64,000 bases of DNA from Leucobacter coleopterorum (GCF_011382985.1 NZ_CP049933.1:1860001-1924000); one strand, 5' to 3'; counted from the stretch's first letter, positions 47,788 to 59,749 are shown. A program made the numbers and translations. The notes: generated from the sequence alone by a model not told the origin.

Positions 47788-48825
47788 GTGATCCTCTCCA
47801 AGCTCCCCGAACTCCCCGCCGTCAGTTATGTGATGCCGGTGCTTAACGAAGAGGGATTTCTCGAAGCTGCCGTTCGCACGATCCTCGCCCAAGACTACGA
47901 GGGTGAAAAGGAGATCGTTCTGGCACTAGGCCCCTCCCGTGATCGCAGTAACGACATTGCAGCCGATCTGGCAGAACAAGACGCGCGAGTAAGGCTCGTT
48001 GAGAACCCGGCGCGCGACATACCCGCTGGCCTCAATGCGGCGATTGCAGCGAGCAAATATCCGGTGGTGGTGCGTGTTGATGCTCACTCTGAACTGACAC
48101 CCGACTACACGCGCCTCGGCGTCGCTGCACTGCAGCGCGAGGAAGCCACCAACGTTGGTGGGATCATGCGTGCAGCCGGACGTTCACCCGTGCAACGCGC
48201 AATTGCCCGCGGGTACAACAGCCCCTATGGTCTCGGCGGCGGCGCCTACCATGGCGACGGAACGCCAGGCATCGCCGAGTCCGCGTATCTCGGGATCTTC
48301 CGACGAGAGGCAATCGAGGCCGTCGGTGGCTACGATCCCAGTATTCTTCGAGGCGAGGACTGGGAGCTCAATCTGAGGATCCGCCGTGCCAGTGGCATCA
48401 TCTGGTTTGAACCAGCACTCAAGGTGACGTATTGGCCTCGCGCGAGTTTTCGTGATCTCGCAAAACAGTTCTTTGCCACCGGCACGTGGCGGGCGGTGCT
48501 GGTTCGCCGTTACGGCCGCGCAAACCCGTGGCGTTTTTTTGCGCCGGGAGCGCTTGTCATCTCACTCACGGTGAGTGTGGTGAGCCTGGTGTTGTTTTTG
48601 TTTGGGGCACTGTCCTGGGCATCCTGGTGGCTTCTGCTGCTCCCACTCGCCGGGTATGTAGCGGGGGTGTTGTTTGCGACGCTGCGCATTCCTGAACAGC
48701 AGGGGGTGCAGGATCGCCTTCTTACGGCAGCGACTCTCGTGACAATGCACCTGAGCTGGGGAACCGGATTTTTGCGTGGCATACTGCTCGGTGGAGGCCG
48801 AGTCGTTGACCGGTCACGAGCCTAA
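47788..48825 (+). CDS. Family 2 glycosyltransferase, membrane-associated
   Basis: About 345 residues. The GT-A domain shows SYVMPVLNEEGFLEAA, the DXD-like VRVDAHSEL, and GEDWELNLR; three C-terminal helices follow. GTG 47788 with GGGAAG upstream is preferred; the frame is open further upstream but overlaps the divergent gene. Similar enzymes act on membrane-linked polymer precursors, consistent with the neighbouring teichoic-acid-like genes. Confidence 0.85.
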   Translation: MILSKLPELPAVSYVMPVLNEEGFLEAAVRTILAQDYEGEKEIVLALGPSRDRSNDIAADLAEQDARVRLVENPARDIPAGLNAAIAASKYPVVVRVDAHSELTPDYTRLGVAALQREEATNVGGIMRAAGRSPVQRAIARGYNSPYGLGGGAYHGDGTPGIAESAYLGIFRREAIEAVGGYDPSILRGEDWELNLRIRRASGIIWFEPALKVTYWPRASFRDLAKQFFATGTWRAVLVRRYGRANPWRFFAPGALVISLTVSVVSLVLFLFGALSWASWWLLLLPLAGYVAGVLFATLRIPEQQGVQDRLLTAATLVTMHLSWGTGFLRGILLGGGRVVDRSRA

Positions 48826-48827
48826 CC

Positions 48828-49894
48828 TCAGATCGAAAGTGCACCACGTTCGATCAACGCATCAACGACCCGTTTAGCAGCTTCTCCGTCATCATTCGGA
48901 GCGAATCGCTTGCGCCACTCCTCGCGCGCCTGAGCATACTCACGTACCCAGCTGGCATCGTGACCGAGTTCGCCCAGGGCCTGCGCATGGGCGAGCACTT
49001 CGTCACGCTGTTGCAACAGGGGTCCCGGTGCCTCGCGCTCGAAGTCGAAAGTAAAGCCTCGTTCGCGATCACGGTATGCAGCGAGATCTGGCACAAAAAA
49101 GAGCTGTGGAACTCGAGCAACTGCGGCATCAAACATGATCGACGAGTAGTCAGTGACCAGCACATCAGCGGCGAGGATCACGTCATTCACATCGTCGTGC
49201 TGGGACGCATCAATGACGGCACCCTCAGCACTTCCCGGGTATCGCCCAAACGTGTGAGTGCGTGAGTGACCGCGCGCAACCACAACCCAATTTTCACCGA
49301 GTTCTTGTGCGAGGCGCTGCACGTCGAGGTCATCGACGAGGGTGACACCACCGTCGCGCCAGGTCGGGGCGTAGCTGAGCACTGACACCCCGCTGGAATA
49401 CCCAGGGCGGCACGCGCAGCGAGCACATCGATGGGATTGCGACCCCCACCAATGACCGCATGTGCAAGACGATCGTCACGCGGATAGCCCATTTCAAGAA
49501 TGTCACCACGAAACGCGTAACTTGATCTAAAAATATTTGTTGAGTGCTGGTTCTGAGAGAGCATGATGCTCCAGCGGCGGCTCTCGCGGTGGATTGCGAG
49601 CTTCGTGCGCAGACTCACGTTGGGACGCCCCAGTGCGAGATGCTTCAGCATCGTGCCGTGCCAGGTTTGGAGAACCGTCTGTCCACGCTTCCTTCGGAAC
49701 GAATTGCGCAACCAGTCATTGACTACAACGAGCTTCGCCGTGCGACGCGCGGCAAACCACTCGCGACCGCCAACCAAAACTGGAACCGCACCCTCGGGCA
49801 CTTTCTGTGTCTCGCTCGTAACGCTCCAGTAACGAGCGACCTCAGGGAAGCGCTGAGCAATCTCGCGGTCGATGGCGTGAGGGTTGCAGCTCAC
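48828..49894 (-). CDS. CDP-glycerol glycerophosphotransferase module B, frameshifted as read
   Basis: Repaired length is at least 355 residues. Motifs TVLQTWHGTMLKHL, LSYAPTWRDGG, VARGHS and VTDYSSIMFD are complete for the family. One extra base at CCCC 49388-49391 joins GIPAG to VSVLSYAP. The start is uncertain: a GTG at 49894 gives a shortened N-terminus, while one extra base in CCCCC 49926-49930 would fuse it to module A with the natural sequence GGVFFESFYGRQVSCNPHAI. It may therefore be the second half of one two-module enzyme. Confidence 0.8.
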
Positions 49895-51200
49895 CTGGCG
49901 TCCGTAAAAACTCTCGAAAAAGACACCCCCGTGGGCACTAGTTCTTTGTCACGTAAACGCAAACGCCGAATTTCCGCGAGCACTCTTGACGCAGCGTCAC
50001 CCTCTGGGTGGCTGTGGAATCGACGCGCAAACGCACGCGTATCCGCCTCGGCTGCCCGCCAGGCCGAGCTGCCGCGCTGCAACTGCTCAAGCCGTTCGAT
50101 AACGTCGCTCCAGGTCCGCTCTATGCGGCCCGCACTCGTCACTGCAAGCGGCTCGTAGAGCCCCCGAGTGCTTTCATAGTGGTCGAGGTCAGGGGCAAAC
50201 CAGACGATTGGTCGTCCCATGAGGGCGAAGTCGACGGCAATCGAAGAGTAGTCGGTGATGATCGCGTCGATGCCCCCAGCAGAGGAGTGATCTCACGCAA
50301 GAAATCGGCGCCGAGCAGATGAACTCGTTCCCCCAGCACTCCTTCGTAAGCTCCTGCACCGAGTGGGTGAGAGCGAATCAGCAGATGGGCGCCATGCTGA
50401 TTCAGTAATTTACGAAGGCGAGTGACTTCCTTTTTTGTTGGCGCAGCCGGGTCCGCATCACCATCGCGCCAGGTCGGCGCATAGAGGATCAGCATATCTT
50501 GCGCAGAAACGCTCGATCCTGCGGCCGCTAATAGTTCTTGCAGCTGTTGTTTACTTCGTTCGGCTTTGGCGGGGTCTGCCGCCTGAGACGCGAGTGTGTC
50601 GTCTCGGGGGTCTCCTAGCACTCGCACTTTTCCGGGCGCAACACGGAAGGCCGAACGGAGCCGTTCGGCGGCGAGAGGTGACCCCGCAACGTAGAGGGAG
50701 ACTTGCCGCGATCCAGCGAGATACATGCGGCGCAGCATCACCCGCAGCGGAGCCGGTCCGCTTATGGCCGTTGTGACCTGAGAGTCCAGGTGAAGTCGCT
50801 TAATGGGCGCGCCGTGCCAGAGTTGCACGATACAGCCACCCATGATGCCAAATCTGTTGACATCACCGAGTCCATGAGTAACGACGATTCGGCCCGCCCG
50901 CAGTGTCGCCCAATAGCCGGAGGCGCTCTCTCGAGCTACGGGCACAAACCCCTCGTTGCGAGCGGCCTCAGCCTCCTCTTCGTTCGCGACAAGCCAGCTA
51001 ATCGAAGCATCTGGTTCTTCCAGTCGAAGCTGACGAGCAACCACGAGCGCGCCCTCGGCCACCCCGATTCCACTGCCGAACACCCACTTTGTATCGGATC
51101 GAGGCACAAACCACGAGACGATCACAGAAAGCAAGTACTTCGGGAGCGCAAGCAGTTTACTTAGGTTGCCCTGGGCGAAGTTAAATCCACCGGTACTCAT
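49891..51200 (-). CDS. CDP-glycerol glycerophosphotransferase module A, frameshifted as read
   Basis: Repaired length is 436 residues. An N-terminal region (LPKYLLSVIVSWFVPRSDT) precedes IVQLWHGAPIKRLHLDSQ, LYAPTWRDGD, LIRSHPLGAG and, after the repair, AIITDYSSIAVDFALMGRP. One extra base in CCCCC 50273-50277 joins the frames. See module B for a possible fusion of about 800 residues. Builds poly(polyol phosphate) chains on a lipid-linked precursor at the membrane. Confidence 0.82.
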
Positions 51201-51227
51201 TACAACTACTGTAGGGCACTCAACGCA

Positions 51228-51274
51228 ACGGTGCCGCAGCGAAGCTCAATTCTTGAGCTTCGCTGCGGCACCGT
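51228..51274 (-). terminator. Long perfect hairpin after htrA
   Basis: 22-bp perfect stem with a 3-nt loop (left arm begins ACGGTGCCGCAGCGAAG), 18 bp beyond the htrA stop. A strong terminator despite the lack of a U-tract. Confidence 0.85.
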
Positions 51275-51292
51275 GAAAGGGAATCTAGAAAG

Positions 51293-53097
51293 TTACCACT
51301 CGAGCGTGCCGAGTGTTGCCTCGGTTTGAGCGGCCTTCCCGTTGCGCATGTAGTCGATGGTGACCTTGCTACCACCGCCATTCATACGGATAAGGGCAGA
51401 CACCGAAGTGCCATCAACCGCTGGTACTCCACCGACCTTTGTAATAACGTCGCCAGCTTTGAGCCCAGCTTTTTCAGCCGCACCCTGAGAAGCAACATCG
51501 ACAATGAGTCCGCCAGCGAAGTTCTGATCAGCGTCGGTGTCTTGGCTTGAATCCACCACGGAAGCGCCAAGCAAACCGTGCGATGGCTGCTTTCCGTCAA
51601 TGAGCGCGTCTGCAACCCGCACCGCAAGGTTTGAAGGGATCGCGAACCCGAGACCAACGCTGCCCGCTGTACCGCCGCTGCTTGACGTGGAAGCAATCGC
51701 AACGTTGATGCCGATGAGTTCACCGTCCGCGTTCAGCAGCGCACCACCAGAGTTACCCGGATTAATCGATGCATCAGTCTGAATCACGGGCAGCGTCACC
51801 GTGCCCGCAGTGGGCTGCTGTTGCTGCTGCGATTTGTCAGACTGACCATTATCGGGAAACTGGAAGTCCCAGGGGAACGTGCCCTGGTCACCCTGATCAT
51901 TCGGCTGCTGCTGTTGCTGATCTGAACCGTCCTGAGGAATCAGCGGGCTGCCAACCGAGATACCTCGGTTGATAGCACTCACAACACCACTTGTGACGGT
52001 GCTTGAGAGGTTGAGCGGTGCACCAATTGCCACCGTCGTGTCACCAACGTTGAGTTTAGTCGAGTCCGCGACCTTAATTGCGGGAAGGTTGTCAGCATCG
52101 ACTTTCACAACAGCAAGGTCAGCATAGGGGTCGACCCCCACTAGCTTTCCAGTGAGGATACGTCCGTCACTGAGCTTGACGCGAATCTTCGCGTTGTCCC
52201 CTGCTGCACCGTCAAGTGTGACAACGTGGGCATTCGTGATGATGTATCCGTCTTCACGGTAGATCACACCAGAACCCGAGCCGCTTGAGCTGCCGCCGCT
52301 AACCTCAAGCGTCACGACGCTCGGGGTTGCAACAGCGGCGACCCCGGAGACCGTGGAGGCCGAGTCAGGGTTGTTGAGCGTGAGTGTTCCGCTCGCCTGC
52401 GAACCGGAGTAGTTCGAGGTATTTGAAGACACAACCGCCGCGACGCCACCGCCCACGATGCCACCCAGGAGGGCACCAATCGCGAGACCCGCGAGCAGCA
52501 CCCCGGTTCGATTCTTCGAGGATGCGGCGGCAACCGGAGCTTCTGTCGCTGTAGCTTGCTGGAACGCCGGGTGCTCAACCGTCGGCTGAGTCGCCTGGGC
52601 CGACGGCACTGGGTAGTCTCCTCCCATGGGCTGCTGCCCGGTGTAGTCGGAGAACCCTGGCTGTGGCACGTGAGTTGGAGCAGCGTACTGCTGAGCTGGC
52701 TGCACCGGTGCGTGAGCTGGTGCAGCCGACTGCGGCACAGGCTGCGCCTGAGCGGCAGGGGGAACCGGCGCGAATTGAGTTGTCGGGTGCGCTGCCGGAG
52801 CAGTTGCCTCCTCCAGGAAGGAAGGAACCGCGGGAGCTGCGGGTGTCGCCGGCTCTTCGGGGCTCACCGAGGCTGCTGAAGCCGCTGGCACAACCGGGAG
52901 CGCAGGAGCGATCGGGGCGGCCGGAGCCGCTGGTGCAGCAGGGATCGTTTGAGCTGGTGCAACCGGCGGAGCAAGAGGCGCACTCGGGATAGGATCAGGC
53001 ACAGTCGGGTTCGATGCTGCCTGATCCCCTGAGCCTCGCCGCTCTGAAGGTTCTCAGCGTTCAGGTTTTCAGGATTCTGGTCTGGGGTGGTGGTCAT
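51293..53097 (-). CDS. HtrA/DegP-like trypsin-type serine protease with PDZ domain, frameshifted as read
   Basis: Repaired length is 601 residues. A Pro/Ala-rich cytoplasmic region of about 170 residues, one membrane helix (LAGLAIGALLGGIVGGGVAA), then the S1 protease domain with ITNAHVV (His), YADLAVVKVD (Asp) and NPGNSGGALL (Ser), and a C-terminal PDZ domain. A loop with two Gln runs lies between the Asp and Ser motifs. One extra base in CCCC 53026-53029 links the true start MTTTPDQNPENL. Acts in extracytoplasmic protein quality control. Confidence 0.9.
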
Positions 53098-53213
53098 GGA
53101 GACTCCCTTCGTGTTGTACCAGCATGTCGTGCGAACCTATGAAAACCATTTGGTTGTGCTGCATAACCTCTGCGGGTCCCGGTTTTTAGCCTGCGTTTCA
53201 AACCCAAAGGCAC

Positions 53214-55663
53214 CTAATCGGCAGCTCCGACGCTCTTGGAGCGGCGACGAAGTACCAATCCCAGGCAAACAACAGCAGCGATGATTGCGTTTGACACTGT
53301 GATCACGATACTCCTCGCAACTCCCGTCTGAGGCAACCGCTCATGGGCTTCTGAATCCCTCACAGTTGTTGTCTCCTCAACAAGCCCGCAGATCCCCCTG
53401 TGTAGCTCAAGCGGGTCTCCGAATTTCTCATGTTCAATAGCGAGATCTTCCACCCAGTGAATGGTTCCCTCCGAGCGTGCCGTCACCGCGGGAGAAGTGA
53501 TTCTTCCAGAGGCAACGATCGCTACTCTTGCGGTCTTCGCGACCGGTTGCAGCTCGCACAGCGCTTTCTCGCCTAAGCCGGCAAGGTCGTCTTCGGTCCA
53601 GCGCACCGGCTCTCCCCCTCAGAGAGCACGGGCCGCCAATGCTCATCGAACCGCTGTGCACCAACTTCAGCCTTGAGATAAGCGGTGAAACCCAGTGTCG
53701 CCCCCTCAGGAACGGGCCCCTTCACATTTGCGGTATCAACAATTCGGCCTCCCACCTGCCCTGTCTCTTGCGCAACCGTCGCAACCTGAGGTGACACAAC
53801 ACGAGCCGATTCTTCAGGGATACCCCAGTCATCACAGCTTTCCTCGATCAGTTCCCTTATGCCCTCTTCCTGGTCTTCAGCAACGACACAGGCCTGAACG
53901 GTCAATCCGAGCGAGCCGTCAACCAGCCTCCCCGGCTCTTCGGGAAACGGCGCGACAACCTCGATCTCGCTTGGAGCTTCGGAAGACGTCACCGTAACCT
54001 TCTCTGTTGCCAGCAAACGCGCATCCTGGGGAGGTTCTACCGCCCGCTCAGGGTTCCCATCCGTTTCGTACACCGACGCTCTCACAATGATCGGCACAGG
54101 TTTACCATCTCGCTCAAGCCATGTCCCATTGCTCGCCAGAGTAATTCGATCGATCGTTTTCCCGCCCGGGGCAAGCTCCGCGTCCTCGAGTCGTGTTGTG
54201 ATGTTAAATTCCATTGGGCTGAACTGAGTCTCCTTCGGGATCCCAAACCGATCGTGGAATGAGTACCGAGAATCGAGATGCCACTCCTCTTTCGCCCCCA
54301 CTTGAATTTCTGGCCCCTGACTCTGAGCATCAATTTCCCATACCCACGTGAAATAGCCGGAAACGTTTGCCGCCGGATCCCTGGAAATTTCAACCTCATA
54401 GGTTGCTGGACCGTCTACTGCAATCACTTCGGCTGTCGCCGCAACGGGAGGCACAGGATCAATCGGCGCTTCGTCGCTCTCTTCTGGACGCGATGCGAAG
54501 GGGCCGTACAGTGTTCCCGTGGCTCGCACGGGTCGGTACTTTTGAACGCCATTTTCCAAATACACGGGCCAGGGGTCGGAATGCTCAGCGATTCCAAACG
54601 TCACTCGGTCCGCGTAGGGTGCGCCCTTCTCCAACCGCGTTGCGGGCACCTCGGTCCTCACAACCGGGGCAAAACGGCTCTCTTCGCTTGTTGCCGACGT
54701 CTTACGCCAAGTGCCCGATTGTGAAAAGTCCTCAGAGCCGCCCCCGTAGAGCAAAAGTTGATCCGCGTCATCCGCAGCGGGCTGATACCCCCAGATGCGA
54801 GCAGGCCATCTCTTTCCAGTTTTGGTCCAGTTTGCCGAAAACTTCACTTCCTGCAGCCTTGATGAGCCAAGGTCGGGGGTCGTTTCAAATCTGAGCGAAA
54901 CCGCCCGCGTGCTATCAAGAGTGGCCGTTTGAGCCGCCGAGTCGAATGTCACACCTGTGGGTGCTGCACCTGTCAAACGGCCACCCGCCTCAATCCGAAG
55001 TTGCTGGTACCCAGCGGGCACATCAACCACACCGGTCGCTGAGGTCTTCCAGACCACAGCTGGATCAGCCGGGGCCTTGAGCACGGGAGGCACAATCGCC
55101 GCAGCAGATTCTGCAAGGATCGAATCGACCTGGTCCTGCACGTGCCCGGGCGCAGCGGCTCGAATATTTGCGACCCAGAACGCGACCTCCGCGTCTTCTG
55201 CACCTCGGATCGTCCAGATGGCAAGCGCTACCGCAGCGGCCTGATCGTCGTGCCAACCTGGCCCGAGAGCGAGACCACCGTGCATTGAAGTGATGTAGTT
55301 CATCTGCATCAGGCCTCGCTCGTTTGAGTAAGGCGCGACCCAGTGACCGGTGGATTGCATACGGTACCCACGCAAACTCGACATCACTTTCGGCGGCACC
55401 TCAGATGTGGGATTGTCACCGTCGGGCTCAACACAGTACGCATTCGACTGAGTGGACGATGTGATGAAGGCACCAACAAACACACCCTTGTAGAGGTGTC
55501 CGGCACCCTGGGTAGCTGCGTGCGCAGCGGGAAGCATACTGCTTAGGGGAAACCCATTCATGAGTAGCAATCCGGCAAGAATGCCGAGCAGAACGATGAA
55601 CGCTTTCCCACGAATCATGTTTCTTCGCCCTAATGCGAGATAGTTTGACGCCGCTTTGCCCAT
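53214..55663 (-). CDS. LPQTG sortase-anchored surface protein, frameshifted as read
   Basis: Repaired length is 816 residues: a signal peptide (KAFIVLLGILAGLLLMNGF ... AHAA), an N-terminal domain with NAYCVEPDG and AAAVALAIWTI (thioester-domain-like but without the usual Gln), several YGPF/GYFTWVW repeats, and an LPQTG signal with helix and RRRSK tail. The C-terminus is in another frame; one extra base in CCCCC 53614-53618 joins it (EPVRWTEDDLAGLG). ATG 55663 is set by GGAG upstream; longer frames would run across the tRNA gene. Related in architecture to the ICE protein at 25554. Confidence 0.8.
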
Positions 55664-55842
55664 GTTTGCTCCGATCAGTTTCGCAGCAGCACACCCCAAC
55701 CAGGGCGTGTTGCTCAGGAGGATTTTCCGTCCATGCACCAATGCTGGCGAGCGCGCAAGTTTCACGAAAAAGTTATCCACAGACACGGCTTGCACCTCGA
55801 TTTGCATTGTGGCGAAGTCCGGACTAGTGTTATCTCTTGTGC

Positions 55843-55916
55843 CGCGGGGTGGAGCAGTTCGGTAGCTCGCCGGGCTCATAACCCGGAGGTCGTAGGTTCA
55901 AATCCTGCCCCCGCAA
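55843..55916 (+). tRNA. Initiator tRNA-Met (CAT)
   Basis: 74-nt cloverleaf with anticodon CAT at 55877-55879, flanked by the three G-C pairs (GGG/CCC) of initiator tRNAs. The acceptor end has the C1-A72 mismatch that marks initiators. T arm GTAGG-TTCAAAT-CCTGC. CCA is not encoded. Confidence 0.96.
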
Positions 55917-55938
55917 CGAAAGTCGCTACTGCGGCACA

Positions 55939-55976
55939 AAAAATCCCGGTCTCGAGAGAGATCGGGATTTTTGTTT
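55939..55976 (+). terminator. Terminator of the initiator tRNA gene
   Basis: 15-bp stem with one G-T wobble, GAGA loop, starting with a run of A and ending in TTTTTGTTTT, 22 bp after the tRNA. It also lies just past the stop of the converging RCC1-repeat gene and may serve both directions. Confidence 0.9.
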
Positions 55977-55986
55977 TGGGCCATTT

Positions 55987-57697
55987 TCACTTGGTCGAGA
56001 CTGCCACAACTTCAGACAACGGGCTCTTCCAGTTACCCAGGGTGTAGAACATTCGGTAGTAGTACGTTGTTGCCGGTTTGAGCGAGCACGAGCCATCGGC
56101 AAGCGGAAGTGTTCCGCCAACGCACAACACAGGCACCGGAGTTGCCATTGTGCCGATATTCGTATTGTTATCGGTGACACGCCCGCCTGGTCCCTCACCG
56201 AGTCGGTTGACTACCCCACCGAGGCCAGCGCACCCGCTACTTCCGTCGGTAAACAACCAGCAGCGAGTTTCGCTCTGACCCACGATTTCCTTCACCGTTT
56301 TACCGGCGGGCAGAACGGTGGTCGCAATGGGGTTACCACCGGTGAGGGTACCGTTTGCGAACTGCCCCTTCGCGTTTGACCCCCAGCAGTAGCTCCTACC
56401 CGAAATGACTACGCACGAGCCAAGAAACCCCGTGGAAAGGTTCGTCACGGTACCTGCGGGCAATCCCGACACCCTCACAGGGTAGGCAGAGTCAGCCGAG
56501 ATTGCCGAGTTGCCAAACGAACCGTTGGCAAACGCCCCCAGCAGTAAACGGCACCGCCAGCAACGGCACACGATGCACGCTGCCCTACCGCAGCATTTTG
56601 CGCAGACAGTGAGATGTCAGTGAACGTTGTACCAGCGGGAATGGCGCTGGACCCACCCCGCACCACTGCCTTGGGCGCGTTAGCGTTGATGGTTGTACCA
56701 ATACCTAAACCGCGATAGAGGTTACTCCCCAGCAGTACGCAACTCCCGAAGTAATAACACAACCCATGTCGTTCCCAGCGCGAATCATTTGCAGGGTTGT
56801 ACCTGCGGGAATGTCTGATCCTGCAGCGGCAGACAAAACCTTCCGGGGCGCAAAGGGGCCTGCACTGACCGCAATTCCAGCCCCCAGTTGGCCAACTGAG
56901 TTGCTGCCCCAGCAGTAGGCGCCGAACCCGTCAAATGGAGCACAGGCACTGCTATTACCGACGGTGATTGAGCTCACATTGCCTCGCGGGGTTGCCGCAA
57001 CCTTGGTGGGAAAGGGTTTCATGTCGGTCGAGTTGCCCGTCGCAGCACCACTTTCATTGCGACCCCAGCAATACACGTCCTGCGTGGAGGTGGTGACGCA
57101 GAACGTGCGCAGGCCTGCGGCAATATCAAGAATCGCAACGTCGGCGGGCAGATCTGACTGGACGTCGTCTGCGTGCGACTTCACCTGCAGCGGCGTACCA
57201 GAGTTGCCCTCCAGGGTGCCCTGTCCGAGCTGTCCACTCGTGTTGTTGCCCCAACACATCACTTTCCCCGCGGTGATTCCACAGCCAGCGTCGGTGCCCA
57301 TCACAATCTTCGTGAACGTACTGCTGGTGGCCACTGCAGCGAGATGGCCGTTGTCAGTAAACGTCGAGCTGTCTGCGGTGCCGACGGCTACCGGGTTAGA
57401 AAAATCAGAGGTAACTGAGCGTTCAAGCGAGTACCGCGGAGAGAGCGTGTCGCTCTTCACTCCGTCGCCCGCCTGAAGTGAAATCTGGGTGGCGGTTGTG
57501 GCCGTGGCAACGGGCTTATCCAGCGCGCGCAGAGTATCTGCCCTGGCCGAGGCAATAATACTGGCACTGTCAATACTCCACAGGGCTACCGCCGTGCCCC
57601 CACCGAGTACGGTTGTAAGGCCCACCACCAGCATCACGGTTGCGCCAATACTCAGGGCACGAAGCCGCTTACCAAGTCGCTGTCGAAGCTTATTCAT
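55987..57697 (-). CDS. RCC1-repeat surface protein with SipW-type signal, two frameshifts as read
   Basis: Repaired length is 570 residues. The N-terminal signal (GGGTAVALWSIDSASI) resembles SipW-dependent signals of TasA-like proteins. Seven RCC1/BNR-like repeats follow, most with a YCWGSN(S)xGQLG core and a matching Cys about 12 residues before it, so disulfides may hold each blade: a secreted beta-propeller. Repairs: CCCC 56727-56730 and CCCCC 56535-56539. Last gene of the TasA-like operon; its ATG overlaps the LAATG gene end. Role unknown; matrix or binding function is inference. Confidence 0.8.
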
Positions 57698-58472
57698 TTA
57701 TCGCCCCCTTTCGCTGTGTCCTTAGAAGAATGCCGCCCGCTGTCATTGCGGCTACTAGCAGAAGCCAGCCACCCACAGACGTTCCGGTCGCAGCAAGTCC
57801 TCCTTGCGAGCCCGCTTGTTCCTGACCTACCTGCGATTGCGGTTTCTGCGGTGTCACGGGATTTTTGCCCGGAGGCACGGTCTGCGGAGTATCCGGCATC
57901 GACCCGCCATCGGCAAGGCACTGACCAGGGGCTGGGTCAAAATCTGCGTCGTGAAGAGTTGTTCGGACATTCAGATCCGCTCGTTGCCCCCGCAGCTCCA
58001 GAGGAGCATCAATGCTGAGGGCTACTGAAGCACCCAGCTGAACAATAGCTCCGCTTGCAATGGGAAGTCCCTGCACCACCGTCGCGCACCCATCGTCGTT
58101 CAGGGAAACGGAAGCAAACTCGCGGCCATCCACTCTCGCTGCGAGGGATACAAAATCGTTCGTTCCCTCTGTCAGACCCGTTGCCAAAAGCTGTACCGTT
58201 AAAAAAGCGGCCTCCCCTGAGTTGTTGCGCAGCCAGTAATCGCCGAGCACGCTATCACCGGGAACAAGGCGACTTGAGCCAGCAAAAACAGGCTGCTACA
58301 ACGCCGTGCTCCACTGTCGTCCATCGTTGCTCAGCAGCAATGGCCGAGTTTCCTCAGCCGCTCCCCCGGGAATCGCCGCAGCAGTCGAGACCACCCCGGC
58401 ACCACAAACAACGATCGCAACCCCGAGCACACCACCCAGCAGTCGTGAAGCGCGAGCAACTTGTTTACGCAT
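57690..58472 (-). pseudogene. LAATG-anchored surface protein gene interrupted by an amber codon
   Basis: 260 codons: signal peptide (LLGGVLGVAIVVCGAGVV), an outer domain (VLGDYWLRNNSGEAAFLTV), a Pro/Gln linker, LAATG sorting signal, helix and RTQRK tail. Codon 59 is TAG (58296-58298) in frame, between WSTAL and QPVFAGSS. Unlike the other breaks this is a substitution (CAG to TAG would heal it) and not a run-length slip. Overlaps sipW upstream and the RCC1 gene downstream. Start at ATG 58472 or GTG 58481. Confidence 0.7.
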
Positions 58473-59075
58473 GCGGCTCACCGCTAACCCTGCGAGAGCG
58501 TGAACTTTTCTGAGAAGCACCAGTTCTCGAGAAATGTGAAATAACATAGCTGCCCCCAACGACAAGCAGCAAGATTCCCCCGGCAACGGGAGCCCACAGT
58601 CCTACGTTCCCCGAGACCTGGTTCAGCACCATCCCGACAAAAGGCACCGAGTAGATCAGTACGCCCTTCACCTGCCGCTCAATCACAGGGTGGGGATCAT
58701 TGATCGAATTATTGTCTCCCCGTGTGGTGAAGGCAATGTCGCCTTGAGTGTCACTGCGAATGCCCACGACTCGATGCGTCACAACTTCAGGTTTGCCTGA
58801 CGCGAGCTGATAAGTGATGACGTCACCGACGACGATGTTCGCTACCGGTCGAGGTTGCGTCACAATGACGGTGCCCGGCGGAAATCCCGGCTCCATTGAA
58901 CTGGTCAAAATCGTGTAGCTCTCTGAGCCGGTAACTCGTGGAATCACGACGAGTGCTGCCACCAGAACGACAACAAAAGACGCCACAATCGAGAGCAGCG
59001 CGCTACGCACAATCGACAGCGTTTGAGCCCCCGTGTCATCTCGCTTGTTTCCCCCAGATACTTTGCCGTGGTCAT
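58465..59075 (-). CDS. SipW-like signal peptidase I
   Basis: About 203 residues: N-terminal helix, catalytic Ser in TSSMEPGFPPG and, as in archaeal/ER-type enzymes, His in VVTHRVVG in place of Lys; a C-terminal helix (LWAPVAGGILLLVVGGSYV). It should process the TasA-like and RCC1 proteins of this operon. As read, the frame extends to a GTG at 59100. ATG 59075 makes an ATGA overlap with the preceding stop but needs one extra base at CCCCC 59028-59032; the N-terminus is therefore uncertain. Confidence 0.87.
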
Positions 59076-59733
59076 GCTGCCCGGCGATACTGGTCGGCAC
59101 GAACCTTGATCAAGAACGTTGCTTTCTGCCCCTGAGCCTCAGGCGGAACATCTGCGCTCAAGGCAACCGCCATGCAAAGAAAGCGACTGTCTCCAGGAGC
59201 TAACGGATCCTCACCAGAAATCACGTCGAAGGGAGCTTCAGAACCGACGGCCTGCAACTTCACCAGGTTGGCAAGTTCAAAATCGGTCTTTTGGCAGCTC
59301 TCGCTCTCTCGCGCGAGGGCACCCATACGCAAGGCTCCTGAGAAGGCTTCCTCAGCGGAAGTTCCTGCTGAAGAACTAACCCCGGTGTATGAAAGTGTGA
59401 GAGGCGTGGATCCCGTGTTAGTAATCAGCATCTGCGCGACGCCAATACTGCCGGGAGCAACGCATCTAAGTTACCACTCAGCTGTTCGAAGACATACTCC
59501 GGAGGGTTCTGGCTCGCGGGACTGCTGGGTGAAGCGCCCCCACCCGAAGCGTCGCTCAGCTGGAACGAGAACGATCCAACAGAGAATGCGCCTGTCCCAG
59601 TCTTTGATACTTTCCAAGCGGCCAACGATTGGCCTACCCCCAGTGCAAGCGCGACAACCGCAAACAACGAGACAGTTGCGATTGCTGCCGCCCATTTTCT
59701 TGTTAGTCTGATTGTGGATCTGGCGTCTCCCAC
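59072..59733 (-). CDS. TasA-like SipW-dependent protein 2, frameshifted as read
   Basis: Repaired length is 220 residues: a signal with LGVGQSLAAWKVSKTG, a TasA/camelysin-type start, then a beta-rich domain with one Cys pair (ESCQKTDF, RFLCMAV). One extra base in the short run at 59453-59455 joins LLPG to SIGVAQMLITNTGSTPL. GTG start behind GGGGGAG. Probably a fibre or matrix subunit. Confidence 0.78.
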
Positions 59734-59749
59734 TCACTCCCCCTTACAT

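Noticed and set aside
53573..55879. LPQTG protein starting at 55879
   Set aside because: This would run through the initiator tRNA gene; ATG 55663 has a ribosome-binding site.
58296..58298. Amber codon as pyrrolysine or other recoding
   Set aside because: No recoding machinery or structure is seen; surface proteins of this type do not use it.
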